The notes: generated by a model not told the origin, from the sequence alone. A stretch of 17,587 nt of DNA from Yes71-27 sp040758635 (GCA_040758635.1 JBFLVI010000041.1:1-17587); one strand, 5' to 3'; positions 1-7,827 are shown, counted from the first letter of the stretch. Numbers and translations: made by a program.

Positions 1-202
1 CAAACACAAGTAATATATTGGAAGACGTGGCACCGCGATTTTGAAATTTTAGTGCAAGACCTCGGTTGTATCAAGCCCTCCAAGAACTCGTGGCACTAAA
101 TTTCGCCCAGAAGTGTCAAACCCGAGCTTAAGTAAATACAGTTTTTAAGGAAATCGTCTGCGGCGGTTTCGAGTCTAATGACCGACGACCGACGACTAAA
201 TA

Positions 203-219
203 GCGGCCCACCGGGCCGC
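203..219 (-). terminator. Probable ilvN terminator hairpin
   Basis: A perfect 7-bp GC stem (203-209 with 213-219, loop of three bases) lies 66 bases beyond the ilvN stop codon. On the minus strand it is followed by TATTTA, a weak U-tract, so termination efficiency is uncertain. The rest of 1-285 shows no supportable gene, only an imperfect inverted repeat at 43-55/93-104 and a short tandem GACCGAC at 180-193. Confidence 0.5.
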
Positions 220-285
220 CCTGAATTCGGAAGTAGAGGTTGCGCAACGCAGTATGTTGGCTGCAGTGCAACGGGCCGCCAGGGA

Positions 286-777
286 TCAGGCGCCCTTTAC
301 CGTGTGCCTTCCCCTGGTAAGTGAGACCTTCCCGGTGCGTACCATTTCGAGAATGCCGTGGTCGCTTAAAACCGCGCAAAGGGCGTCGATTTTCTCCTCG
401 TCGCCGGTCATTTCGACCACCATCGTTTCCTTGCCGACGTCCACAATGTGCGCCCGGAAGATCTCGACGATGTCGACAATGTCCGAGCGGCGCGAAGGGT
501 CGGCCTTGACCTTTATCAGCGCCAGTTCCCGGTCGATTACGTTCTGATCCAGGCGCTCCACCTTGAGAACGTCCACGAGCTTGGAAACCTGCTTTACTAC
601 CTGGTCGATGACCCGGTCGTCTCCCTGGACCACGAGGGTAAGCCGGGAAATGTTCGGTTCTTCCGTGTGGCCGGCGGTGATGCTCTCGATATTAAAGGCC
701 CGCCGGCTTAAGAGCCCGGCAATCCGCGCCAGCACCCCCGGCTTATTGAGCGCCAGCACCGCCAGGGTGTGTTTCAT
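286..777 (-). CDS. ilvN: Acetolactate synthase small (regulatory) subunit, IlvN/IlvH
   Basis: This 163-residue protein is the cytoplasmic regulatory subunit of acetohydroxyacid synthase, which makes acetolactate or acetohydroxybutyrate for valine, leucine and isoleucine. The N-terminal ACT domain (about residues 3-75) carries the family signature HTLAVLALNKPGVLARIAGL, followed by FNIESITAG and EEPNISRLTLVV. The C-terminal domain (about 80-158) has RELALIKVKA and the late GILEMVRTGKVSLTRG block. The length is typical of the family. I chose ATG 777 because GGAGGG lies about 9 bases upstream; an 11-residue in-frame extension to 810 has no such support. A catalytic ilvB is not adjacent: the upstream gene is the molybdopterin subunit, 157 bases away. 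A possible weak promoter has its -10 TATAGT at 842-837. Feedback regulation by valine is known for the family, not shown here. Confidence 0.95.
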   Translation of the reverse strand: MKHTLAVLALNKPGVLARIAGLLSRRAFNIESITAGHTEEPNISRLTLVVQGDDRVIDQVVKQVSKLVDVLKVERLDQNVIDRELALIKVKADPSRRSDIVDIVEIFRAHIVDVGKETMVVEMTGDEEKIDALCAVLSDHGILEMVRTGKVSLTRGRHTVKGA

Positions 778-934
778 CACGAACCCTCCTCGCCTCTCAG
801 ACTTTTTCAAGCAGGGGAGTTAAAGCTTTGCAGCTAACTATACCACAAAATTAACCCGATAGAAAGTGTTGCAGAAAGAAGCCGCCCTGTTCAGGTTCTC
901 CTGTTCGCCCCGCCGACTTGCCAAGAGCAGTTTT

Positions 935-3535
935 CTAAAGGAGTCTTTCTATTCGCACCGCGCACGCCCTCATTTCCCTGCGCATCAGTGCTTTACCGGG
1001 ATTTTGTGGCAAATTGTAATTCAGGACGACCACACCGGGAGGTGGATCCTCGGTAACTTTTACGGCGATCCTGAACTCTCCTTGCCTGGAAATGACCTTC
1101 ACTTCCTCGCCATCTCCGAGCCCAAAATCACCGGCGTCTTTGGGACTTACCTCCAGATATTCTCCGGGTGCCAGTTTCCTGAACCCATCCACCTTATGGG
1201 CACACGTACCGTAATACGGAGCATTTCGCCTGGTGACCAGGACCAACGGAAACTCGACGTCGGGACGTTCTTCCGGACCTTGATAATCTAAAGGGAAAAG
1301 CTTTGCTTTACCGGTTGGCCGGTGAAAAGCCTGCTTGTGGAGGACGGTCGTCCCTGCAGGCCAGACCACGGCCCCTCCCGCGAGTTTTTCGTAGGCAATA
1401 CCTCCGTACCCCGGCACCAGAGAAGTGATTTCTTCCATGATCCCGGTGGGGTCCGCGAAATCAAAACCGGTGGCGCCCATCGCCGCAGCGATTCTCCTAA
1501 TTATCTCTCCGTCGGGCAGGGACTGGCCGACCGGTTCGATCGCCTTCCGCAACCGCTGCACCCGCCTGTCGGCAGTGGTATACGTCCCATCTTTTTCGGC
1601 AAAACCGGCCGCCGGCAGCACCAGATTGGCATGGCCAGCCGTCTCGTTGAGAAACAAATCTTGAAAAACAAGGAGTTCCAGTCTTTCAAGACACTCCAAT
1701 ACCCTTTGCCCGCCCGGCAGCTCCGTTAGGGGGTTAGCGCCTATAAGATACAACGCCTTTATTCTGCCGTCCAGAATAGCGTCCCACAACTCCGTAAACG
1801 CCAACCCCGGGTCCGGGTTGAGCTCCGTCTTCCAAGCCGCCTCAAACTTCTCCCGTACTCCCCGGCCCAACACCGGCTGGTAACCGGGGTAGAAACCGGG
1901 CAGGCAACCCATGTCGCAGGCACCCTGAGCGTTGCTCTGCTCTAAAAGGGGGTGAAGGCCGGCAGACGGACCGCCCATGTTCGCGGTCAGAAGCGCCAAG
2001 TTGATCAGGGCGCATACCGTATCTTTCCCGTGCAGGTACTGGGTCACGCCGGTCGACCACAAAACGGCTGCCGGTTTTGACCGGGTAAAGACATGTGCCG
2101 CCTCCGCAACCATTTCGCGCGGCACCCCGGTCAGCCTTTCCACTCTCCCGAGAGGAAAATCTGCCAGCGATTCCCTCAATTCCTCAAAGTTTTCGCACCG
2201 CTCTTCAACGAAACCCAGGTCCAGCAAACCCTCTTCCACGATTACGCCGGCAATACCCATCAGCAAGGCCAGGTCGGTACCTGGGTAAGGCTTAAGCCAT
2301 AGATGGGCGAAGCGCCGGAAATCGTTCTCAACGGGATCAACGATGATGAGCCTGCTTCCCTTCTCGGCAGCCTCTTTCACCTTCCTGGCCGCCGCCGGGT
2401 GGGTCCTGGCGGCGTTGGCACCTACCATTAAAATACACGCCGCGTCCTCCAGTTCCTCAAGGGAGTTCGTTGCCGCACCGATACCCGTAGCTTCCCAGAG
2501 TGCTTCCAGGCTGACGGCGTGGCTGAGACGGGCTGTGTTATCTATATTGTTCGTTTTCAAAACAGACCGGGCAAACTTCTGAAAAAGGTAGGCCTCTTCG
2601 TTCGTACATTTGGCGGAAACAACCACCGCGATTTCCTCGCCCCTGTACCGGGCAAAATGCGTGGCTGCCAACCGAATGGCATCCTCCCACGAGACCTCGA
2701 CCAGCCTTCCCTCTGTTCTTGCCAGAGGCGCCGTGACCCTGTCCGGCGCGTAAATGTAGCGCCAGCCGAAGCGTCCCCGCGCACAAAGCCGCTCCCCTTG
2801 AGCGCTGACAATTTCCGTTTTCTGCAGTCCCAGCGTCAGCCGGCAACCGCCACTGCAGTAAGGACACACGGTCAAAACGTGCTTCTCCGGCCGCTTGTAT
2901 TCCTTGTAAACCAGACCGCCCACCGGACACCTCTCCACACACTCCCCACAAGACTCGCAACTGGACTGCGCAATCGGTTTTGCCCCCAGGGGAGCCACCT
3001 TGCTCCGGTAACCCCGGCCAACAACGGCGATCGCATTTATGCGCAAGAGCTCGGAACAGGTGCGCACGCACCTCCCGCAAAGGACGCATTTGTTCGGGTC
3101 AAGGTTAAAGAAAGGGTTGGAGGTATCCGGCTCGAGCGCGCCTTCGGCAAACCGCAATCGTCTTGCTTTTTTCTTGTCTACCCGGAGGTAACCCATGATC
3201 TTTTGAAGCTCACAGCGCCCTTTTTTGGCGCAACTGGGGCAATCGTCGTGCCGGTCGGCGATCAGCAATTCAACCAGGCCGGAGCGAATTTCGTCAACCA
3301 GCGGGCTTCTGGTTTTTATTACCATCCCCGCTTTGGCTGGCGTCCGGCACGAAAGAACGGGGCCCTTGCCCTCCAGCTCCACGTAACAAAGCCGGCAGAC
3401 TCCGGCAGGCTTCAACTCCGGGTGGTGGCATAGATGCGGTATGTAGACCTTATTTTCCAGCGCCACCTCTAAAATGGTCATCCCGCTCCGGGCGGTCACT
3501 TGTTTACCATCAAGCAAAAGGTCAATTCTTTCCAT
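935..3535 (-). CDS. NADH-linked molybdopterin oxidoreductase, formate-dehydrogenase-like, with substituted active site
   Basis: This 866-residue protein has the layout of FdhA/NuoG-type subunits. A [2Fe-2S] domain uses C36, C47, C50 and C63, and a His-Cys [4Fe-4S] site uses H96, C99, C102 and C108. Two ferredoxin clusters follow (C150/153/156/160 and C193/196/199/203). The bis-MGD molybdopterin domain runs from about residue 219 with its own cluster (C224, C227, C231, C251). Cofactor-binding blocks are retained, such as QGACDMG at 537-543 and TTADRRVQR. Active-site positions differ from E. coli FdhH: Ser338 (codon AGC) replaces the Mo/W-ligating Sec/Cys140, Leu531 replaces Arg333, and Arg253 replaces Lys44; the adjacent His is kept as H339. 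It is therefore unlikely to oxidise formate, and its substrate is unknown. The start has GAGGGG 6 bases upstream and lies 9 bases after the nuoF-like stop, so it forms one operon with NuoE and NuoF, which would pass electrons to or from NAD(H). No signal peptide is visible. Confidence 0.9.
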   Translation of the reverse strand: MERIDLLLDGKQVTARSGMTILEVALENKVYIPHLCHHPELKPAGVCRLCYVELEGKGPVLSCRTPAKAGMVIKTRSPLVDEIRSGLVELLIADRHDDCPSCAKKGRCELQKIMGYLRVDKKKARRLRFAEGALEPDTSNPFFNLDPNKCVLCGRCVRTCSELLRINAIAVVGRGYRSKVAPLGAKPIAQSSCESCGECVERCPVGGLVYKEYKRPEKHVLTVCPYCSGGCRLTLGLQKTEIVSAQGERLCARGRFGWRYIYAPDRVTAPLARTEGRLVEVSWEDAIRLAATHFARYRGEEIAVVVSAKCTNEEAYLFQKFARSVLKTNNIDNTARLSHAVSLEALWEATGIGAATNSLEELEDAACILMVGANAARTHPAAARKVKEAAEKGSRLIIVDPVENDFRRFAHLWLKPYPGTDLALLMGIAGVIVEEGLLDLGFVEERCENFEELRESLADFPLGRVERLTGVPREMVAEAAHVFTRSKPAAVLWSTGVTQYLHGKDTVCALINLALLTANMGGPSAGLHPLLEQSNAQGACDMGCLPGFYPGYQPVLGRGVREKFEAAWKTELNPDPGLAFTELWDAILDGRIKALYLIGANPLTELPGGQRVLECLERLELLVFQDLFLNETAGHANLVLPAAGFAEKDGTYTTADRRVQRLRKAIEPVGQSLPDGEIIRRIAAAMGATGFDFADPTGIMEEITSLVPGYGGIAYEKLAGGAVVWPAGTTVLHKQAFHRPTGKAKLFPLDYQGPEERPDVEFPLVLVTRRNAPYYGTCAHKVDGFRKLAPGEYLEVSPKDAGDFGLGDGEEVKVISRQGEFRIAVKVTEDPPPGVVVLNYNLPQNPGKALMRREMRACAVRIERLL

Positions 3536-3544
3536 AACAACCCC

Positions 3545-5161
3545 TCACATCTGGCAAACGCCGGCAGGACACCGGTGTTCGTATATGTGTGCTTCATACT
3601 CGGCGCGGAAATAGCGAATGGTAGTAAGCACCGGATTAGGAACCGTCTTTCCCAGGCCGCAGAGTGAACCCCTGGCAATAATTCCCCCGAGTTCTACAAG
3701 CAGTTCGATATCGCCCGGTCTCCCCTGGCCTTTCGTGATGTCATCAAGGATGGTAAACATTTGCCTGGTCCCCAAACGGCAGGGAATGCACTGGCCGCAA
3801 GATTCCCTCTGCGTAAAGTCCAGGAAATACCGCGCCAGATCAACCATACAGGTATTCTCGTCAAGGATGACCATGCCCCCAGAACCCATGATGGAACCCG
3901 CAGAAGTCAGTGAATCGAAATCAACCGGTATATCGAGCATTTCCGCAGGCAGGCAGCCCCCCGAAGGCCCCCCGGTCTGGACGGCCTTAAAAGCCTTATT
4001 TCCTTGAATTCCACCGCCGATTTCAAAGATGATCTTCCGCAAAGATGCTCCCATAGGCACCTCAATCAAACCGCAGTTTACCACCTTACCGGTAAGAGAA
4101 AAAACGGCGGTACCCTTGCTTCTTTCGGTACCTCTTGCGGCGAACCAGTCGGCGCCCTGCAGGACGATGTGGGGAACACTCGCGAGGGTCTTTACGTTGT
4201 TGAGCAACGTTGGCTTACCCCACAAACCCGCTTCCGAAGTGCGCGGGCGGGGAAGCGGCCGGGGCAATCCCCGGTAACCCTCGATCGAACGGACCAGAGC
4301 CGTGGATTCCCCGCAAACAAAGGCACCTGCCCCTTGAAAAATCTCAATGTCGAAATCAAAACCGCTTCCGAGAATGTTCCTGCCCAGAAAACCCCGCTCG
4401 CCCGCCTGTTTTACGGCCGTTTTCAAGCGGGGCACCGCCAGCGGGTATTCGGCGCGGACATAAATATACCCCTTGTTCGCCCCGATAGCATAGCCGGCGA
4501 TCGCCATTCCTTCCAAAATCGAATGCGGGTCTCCTTCCATCACCGAACGGTCCTGAAAAGCCCCTGGGTCACCCTCGTCGCCGTTGCAGATCACGAACTT
4601 TTCATCTCCGGAAGCACGGTAACAAGCCTCCCACTTCCTGCCCGCAGAAAAACCGGCGCCGCCGAGTCCGCGCAGCCCGGAGCGCTTGACCTCTTCGATG
4701 ATTTCCTCACGGGTCATCTCTTTGAGGGCTCTGGTCAACGCCCGGTAACCTCCAGCAGCAAGGTAGTCGTCAACATCCTCCGGGTCAATGTTCCCGCAGT
4801 TTCTTAAGATGACCCGCTCTTGCTCCCGGTAAAAAGGAATGTCGTGATAATGAGGGATGATGCTCCCGGTCACGGGATCACGGTAGAGAAGCCGTTGAAC
4901 GGGTTTTCCCCCGGCCAGAATCGCGGCAACAATTTCCTTGGCATCGCCGGGTTCGACCTTTACGTAAAAAACCCTTTCCGGACCGATTACCACGGTCGGA
5001 CCCTGCTGGCAAAACCCGTGACACCCGGTACGCTTGAGGCGGACATTGCCTGCACCTGCACCCGCCAACTCTGCTTCCAGCAAGGAATAAAGCTCGGTAC
5101 TTCCACCCGAAACACAACCGGTACCCTGGCAAACCAAAATGGTAATCTCGCCCTTAGGCAT
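3545..5161 (-). CDS. nuoF: NuoF-like NADH/FMN subunit of a soluble NAD-linked complex
   Basis: This 538-residue flavoprotein exchanges electrons between NAD(H), FMN and iron-sulfur clusters. An N-terminal thioredoxin-like [2Fe-2S] domain has C11, C16, C47 and C51. The NuoF core follows: the NADH site GLRGLGGAGFSAGRKW (163-178), the FMN site CNGDEGDPGAFQDR (192-205), and GAFVCGESTAL (279-289). The N3-type [4Fe-4S] cluster is formed by C455, C458, C461 and C501. Homologues of the HydB/HymB type usually continue past CPAGVC into a two-cluster ferredoxin domain; here the protein stops two residues after that motif at a TGA. ATG 5161 is preferred because GGGGAGGAAG lies just upstream and it overlaps the nuoE end by 8 bases; an in-frame extension to 5263 would run deep into nuoE. 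Translational coupling with nuoE is likely. Confidence 0.93.
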   Translation of the reverse strand: MPKGEITILVCQGTGCVSGGSTELYSLLEAELAGAGAGNVRLKRTGCHGFCQQGPTVVIGPERVFYVKVEPGDAKEIVAAILAGGKPVQRLLYRDPVTGSIIPHYHDIPFYREQERVILRNCGNIDPEDVDDYLAAGGYRALTRALKEMTREEIIEEVKRSGLRGLGGAGFSAGRKWEACYRASGDEKFVICNGDEGDPGAFQDRSVMEGDPHSILEGMAIAGYAIGANKGYIYVRAEYPLAVPRLKTAVKQAGERGFLGRNILGSGFDFDIEIFQGAGAFVCGESTALVRSIEGYRGLPRPLPRPRTSEAGLWGKPTLLNNVKTLASVPHIVLQGADWFAARGTERSKGTAVFSLTGKVVNCGLIEVPMGASLRKIIFEIGGGIQGNKAFKAVQTGGPSGGCLPAEMLDIPVDFDSLTSAGSIMGSGGMVILDENTCMVDLARYFLDFTQRESCGQCIPCRLGTRQMFTILDDITKGQGRPGDIELLVELGGIIARGSLCGLGKTVPNPVLTTIRYFRAEYEAHIYEHRCPAGVCQM

Positions 5162-5627
5162 TCCCGTCTTCCTCCCCGAACATATCAAAAAGCTCCGCCA
5201 CCCTTTCCCGCGACATTTCCCCGAAAACTTCCTTATTAATGCGCACGCAGGGAGCGAGGGCACAGCAACCTATACAACCCACGGTTTCCAGCGTGTACTC
5301 CAGATCGGGCGAAGTTTCGCCTTCCTTCAAGTTGGTAATGGTTTCAATTTCCCTCAAAACTTGCGGTGCGCCGCGGACATGGCAGGCCGTGCCCCGGCAA
5401 ACCGCAATCCTCTTTCTTCCCAGAGGCTGCAACCTGAACTGGTCGTAAAAAGAAGTGACAGCGTAAACATCGCTGGCGGGAACCCGCAGATGTCTTGATA
5501 CTTCCACAATTACCTTTTCCGGAAGGTATCCTATTTTCGACTGTAACTCCTGCAAAACCGGGATCAAATGGTGACGCGTAGTGTAAAACGGGAGTGCCTT
5601 TTTACAAATTGCCAGTTCCTCGTCCAT
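5154..5627 (-). CDS. nuoE: NuoE-like [2Fe-2S] subunit (24 kDa family)
   Basis: This 157-residue thioredoxin-fold subunit partners NuoF in NADH-linked complexes. The helical N-terminal half has the family block LIPVLQELQSKIGYLP and VTSFYDQF. The [2Fe-2S] ligands are C77 and C82 (CRGTAC) and C118 and C122 (GCIGCCALAP). The length is normal. ATG 5627 is chosen because GGGAGGTAAG sits 8 bases upstream; the open frame extends 15 codons further without a ribosome site. It is the first gene of the nuoE-nuoF-molybdopterin operon, separated from the preceding ferredoxin gene by 237 bases containing that gene's terminator and a pair of alternative GCCGG hairpins. I found no convincing promoter in that gap. 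Confidence 0.93.
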   Translation of the reverse strand: MDEELAICKKALPFYTTRHHLIPVLQELQSKIGYLPEKVIVEVSRHLRVPASDVYAVTSFYDQFRLQPLGRKRIAVCRGTACHVRGAPQVLREIETITNLKEGETSPDLEYTLETVGCIGCCALAPCVRINKEVFGEMSRERVAELFDMFGEEDGNA

Positions 5628-5701
5628 ACGCCTTACCTCCCTTCCCGCGGGCTTAATTCTATGCCTTCGCACCGTGAGTTTCTATTAACAAGCTGTGAAC
5701 G

Positions 5702-5728
5702 GCCGGCTTTCACCCGGCGAAATGCCGG
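5702..5728 (-). promoter_or_regulatory. Alternating hairpins in the nuoE upstream region
   Basis: Three arms lie in order: GCCGG (5702-5706), CCGGC (5714-5718) and GCCGG (5724-5728). The middle arm can pair perfectly with either neighbour, giving two mutually exclusive 5-bp hairpins about 75 bases upstream of the nuoE start. No U-tract follows, so this is not a classic attenuator. A regulatory role is only inferred. Confidence 0.25.
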
Positions 5729-5824
5729 ACGGACGGTAGACGAAACATACCGGCGCAGACGCGTCCACGGAGCCAGCCACCTGCCGCTAAGTGGATCACC
5801 GGAAGATTTGGAGTCTGGAAGAAA

Positions 5825-5849
5825 TGCTGCCCCCAAACAGGGGGCAGCA
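5825..5849 (-). terminator. Intrinsic terminator after the ferredoxin gene
   Basis: A perfect 10-bp stem (5825-5834 with 5840-5849; TGCTGCCCCC arm, 5-base loop) is followed on the minus strand by TTTCTTCC. It starts 15 bases past the ferredoxin stop and should end the transcript carrying the glutamate-synthase-like and ferredoxin genes, insulating the nuoE operon. Confidence 0.8.
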
Positions 5850-5864
5850 CTCTTCATATGGGAA

Positions 5865-6086
5865 CTATCTTCCCGCCCAGTCCGTAGGAACCCACGGCCT
5901 TTTTCCCTGGAGGGAATGGTCCCGGCTGTAGGTCACGCACATAAAGCGGCACATGCCGCACCGGTTGCACTTGTCCGTGTCCGCGTAAATGTTGTTGTCC
6001 TTGGGGGAAACGCTGATCGCGTCTACAGGGCAGACGGTCACACAAAAGGGAGCGGGACAGAAATGATTACAGATCATGTTGAGCAT
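5865..6086 (-). CDS. Small two-cluster ferredoxin-like protein
   Basis: This 73-residue protein has two cysteine groups. The second (C40, C43, C46, C50) is a standard CX2CX2CX3C [4Fe-4S] site. The first (C6, C10, C15, C19 followed by Pro) has the unusual spacing CX3CX4CX3CP, with VCPVDAI after it as in bacterial ferredoxins. The last 20 residues are basic and aromatic with no recognised motif. ATG 6086 has GGAGGG upstream, and the gene begins 16 bases after the end of the FMN protein, so the two are cotranscribed. The likely role is an electron carrier or small subunit for that flavoprotein; this is inferred from position. The first cluster's spacing could mean a [3Fe-4S] or altered [4Fe-4S] site. 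Confidence 0.85.
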   Translation of the reverse strand: MLNMICNHFCPAPFCVTVCPVDAISVSPKDNNIYADTDKCNRCGMCRFMCVTYSRDHSLQGKRPWVPTDWAGR

Positions 6087-6102
6087 CTCAAGCCCTCCTT
6101 TT

Positions 6103-7668
6103 TTACCCTAAGATCTTTTCAACTTCCTCCATATCCGACTCCATTACGTAAGGGATCCCGGTCACTTCGGCGGCCTCTCTGGTCAGGGCCACCAGGTCGT
6201 TCCTTTCGATCGCGGAAAGCTTGAACTTGCGTGCTCCCGCCATGAGCTGCTTCAGACCGACTGCCAGCCGGTCGTAGTACGTGTAGATGGCAATCGCCGC
6301 CGGAGGGATTCGTTCGAAATCCTTGCCGTATTTCTCCTTGAGGGCCATTGCGCCGATAAAGGTCCGCAGAACCGCTTCGCGGTATTCTTTCCCTTTGCCG
6401 TATATCTCTTCAAGATTTTTTCCCTGTGTTTTCCCCACCATCGCAGCGGTAAGGGTGGAACGGCCCATGCAGACAGCCTTGATGTATGGCGCTCCCAAGG
6501 CAATGCCTTTAAAGACCTGGTCTTCCAGGACGATGCCGCCGGCGATGGCACAGTCAGGTACAAAGGCTCCTTTTTCTTCCAGTCGTTTCAGGAATTTATA
6601 GAGCAGGCTTTCCAGGTGAATGGTAGGTATACCCCATTCATTCATCATCCGCCAGGGGCTCATCCCGGTCCCGCCACCGGCGCCGTCCACGGTTAGCAGA
6701 TCGATCTTTCCCAGGGAAGCGAATTTCACCGCCCGTGCCAGGTCCGCCGGCCGGTAAGCCCCCGTTTTCAAAGTGACGTATTTCGCCCCGAGATTCCTAA
6801 CCCTTTCTACTTCTTTCAGAAAGGCCTCCTCGTCGACCATGCCCAAACGGGAATGCCGCTCGAATTCGTGAAGGCCGCCCGCCTTGAACAATTCCTGAAT
6901 CCCTGGATCTTCCGGGTCGGGCTGGACGATGTATCCTCTTTGTTTGAGCTGCAGGGCCCGCTCCAGGCTGGAAAGTTTAACTTCCCCGCCAATGCTCTTG
7001 GCGCCCTGGCCCCATTTAAGCTCTATTCCCTCGACGCCGAGCTTGTCGATTGCATACTCCGCAACACCCAGGCGCGTGTCTTCCACGTTTAATTGGACGA
7101 CCATCAGCCCGTAGCCGTCATACCAATCTTTAAAGGTCTTCACTCTTCTTTCCAACTCGGGTGACCGCACCACTTTGCCGTTCTGAAACTCGGCGTTCGG
7201 GTCCATACCGCATACGTTTTCACCACATACTAAGATGGTCCCGCAAATGGCCGCTCCGATGGCACAGCCTTCCCAGTTTACCCGGGCAATGTCGGTTGAC
7301 CCAAGCGCGCCGGTGAAGAAAGGATATCTCATCTTCACCTTGTTTTCCGAGCTCCCCACTTCCGTTGAAATATCCACCACGGGGAAGGTGGCCTTGTCGG
7401 GGTCTGCTTGGACTCCCACCGCTCCCACACAGGTCCCCTGAATATTGAAATGTGAAAAATCCACCGGGTAATCCTTTTCCGCTGCACTGGTAGAAACGCC
7501 GAACGGCTGCGGGTAAATGATTTCTCTACCCCGCAATGAAGATCTTCCCACCTCGCAGTACCCCGGACAACCATCAACGCAAGTCACGCATAAACCGGAC
7601 AGAGGAGCGGGCGCGACGCGCGTAGTTGTGACCGTGGCAGCACTTGCATTTGGTTTACTCAAAGACAT
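6103..7668 (-). CDS. Divergent FMN-binding glutamate-synthase-family protein
   Basis: This 521-residue protein matches the FMN/synthase barrel domain of glutamate synthase. Family blocks are present: GIELKWGQGAKSIGGEVKL (FMN/2-oxoglutarate region), VDGAGGGTGMSPWRM, and the GGIVLEDQVFKGIALGA phosphate-binding region. It has no glutaminase domain, and the Cys-rich [3Fe-4S] motif seen in the paralogue ending at 10735 (CNICNIGLCPKG) is absent. Instead it carries an N-terminal CX2CX3CX3C group (C27, C30, C34, C38) that may bind a cluster. ATG 7668 has AAGGAGGT 8 bases upstream. It is followed by the small ferredoxin. Such stand-alone family members are usually annotated as glutamate synthase, but without the ammonia-channel partners and cluster its reaction is uncertain; ammonia-dependent or unrelated flavin chemistry are both possible. 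Expression probably starts at the promoter at 8113-8085. Confidence 0.85.
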   Translation of the reverse strand: MSLSKPNASAATVTTTRVAPAPLSGLCVTCVDGCPGYCEVGRSSLRGREIIYPQPFGVSTSAAEKDYPVDFSHFNIQGTCVGAVGVQADPDKATFPVVDISTEVGSSENKVKMRYPFFTGALGSTDIARVNWEGCAIGAAICGTILVCGENVCGMDPNAEFQNGKVVRSPELERRVKTFKDWYDGYGLMVVQLNVEDTRLGVAEYAIDKLGVEGIELKWGQGAKSIGGEVKLSSLERALQLKQRGYIVQPDPEDPGIQELFKAGGLHEFERHSRLGMVDEEAFLKEVERVRNLGAKYVTLKTGAYRPADLARAVKFASLGKIDLLTVDGAGGGTGMSPWRMMNEWGIPTIHLESLLYKFLKRLEEKGAFVPDCAIAGGIVLEDQVFKGIALGAPYIKAVCMGRSTLTAAMVGKTQGKNLEEIYGKGKEYREAVLRTFIGAMALKEKYGKDFERIPPAAIAIYTYYDRLAVGLKQLMAGARKFKLSAIERNDLVALTREAAEVTGIPYVMESDMEEVEKILG

Positions 7669-7701
7669 TTACCGGTACCTCCTTCACCAGCTAAATCAGG
7701 G

Positions 7702-7827
7702 TTAAAAATCTGTCTTTTCTTGCTCCTGCTCGTCCATTCCGTCTCCAAGCGCCGGAACCCATTCGCAGCAGCATCCGCCAAGAAAGGTTATTCCTGCGGT
7801 TGAAGTGCAAATGAGCCTAAAATACAC
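7702..7827 (-). CDS. Possible Cys-rich small ORF upstream of the FMN protein
   Basis: A GTG-started open frame of 41 codons encodes a peptide with a hydrophobic stretch (TAGITFLGG), then three adjacent cysteines (C19-C21) and an acidic tail (DEQEQEKTDF). It ends 33 bases before the FMN gene. The frame is open for 13 further codons upstream, where CTG 7857 has AAGG nearby. No strong ribosome site precedes the GTG. The sequence looks protein-like, but I do not recognise it and coding status is unproven. Confidence 0.22.
   Translation of the reverse strand: MYFRLICTSTAGITFLGGCCCEWVPALGDGMDEQEQEKTDF

Noticed and set aside
180..196. Tandem GACCGAC repeat as a CRISPR or iteron array
   Set aside because: Only two and a half copies of seven bases with no spacers; no CRISPR array occurs in the window.
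778..934. T-box or leader peptide attenuator for ilvN
   Set aside because: No AGGGTGG-type T-box sequence, no branched-chain codon run and no terminator in this gap.
2522..2524. Possible selenocysteine at the molybdopterin ligand position
   Set aside because: The codon is AGC (Ser), not TGA, so there is no recoding to invoke.
2519..3433. Long + strand open frame opposite the molybdopterin gene
   Set aside because: It is antisense to a gene with clear family motifs, lacks recognisable domains, and results from high-GC codon use.
935..3535. Plain annotation as formate dehydrogenase or as cofactor-free NuoG
   Set aside because: The metal ligand and formate-binding Arg are replaced, while the bis-MGD-binding blocks and cluster ligands are kept, so neither label fits well.
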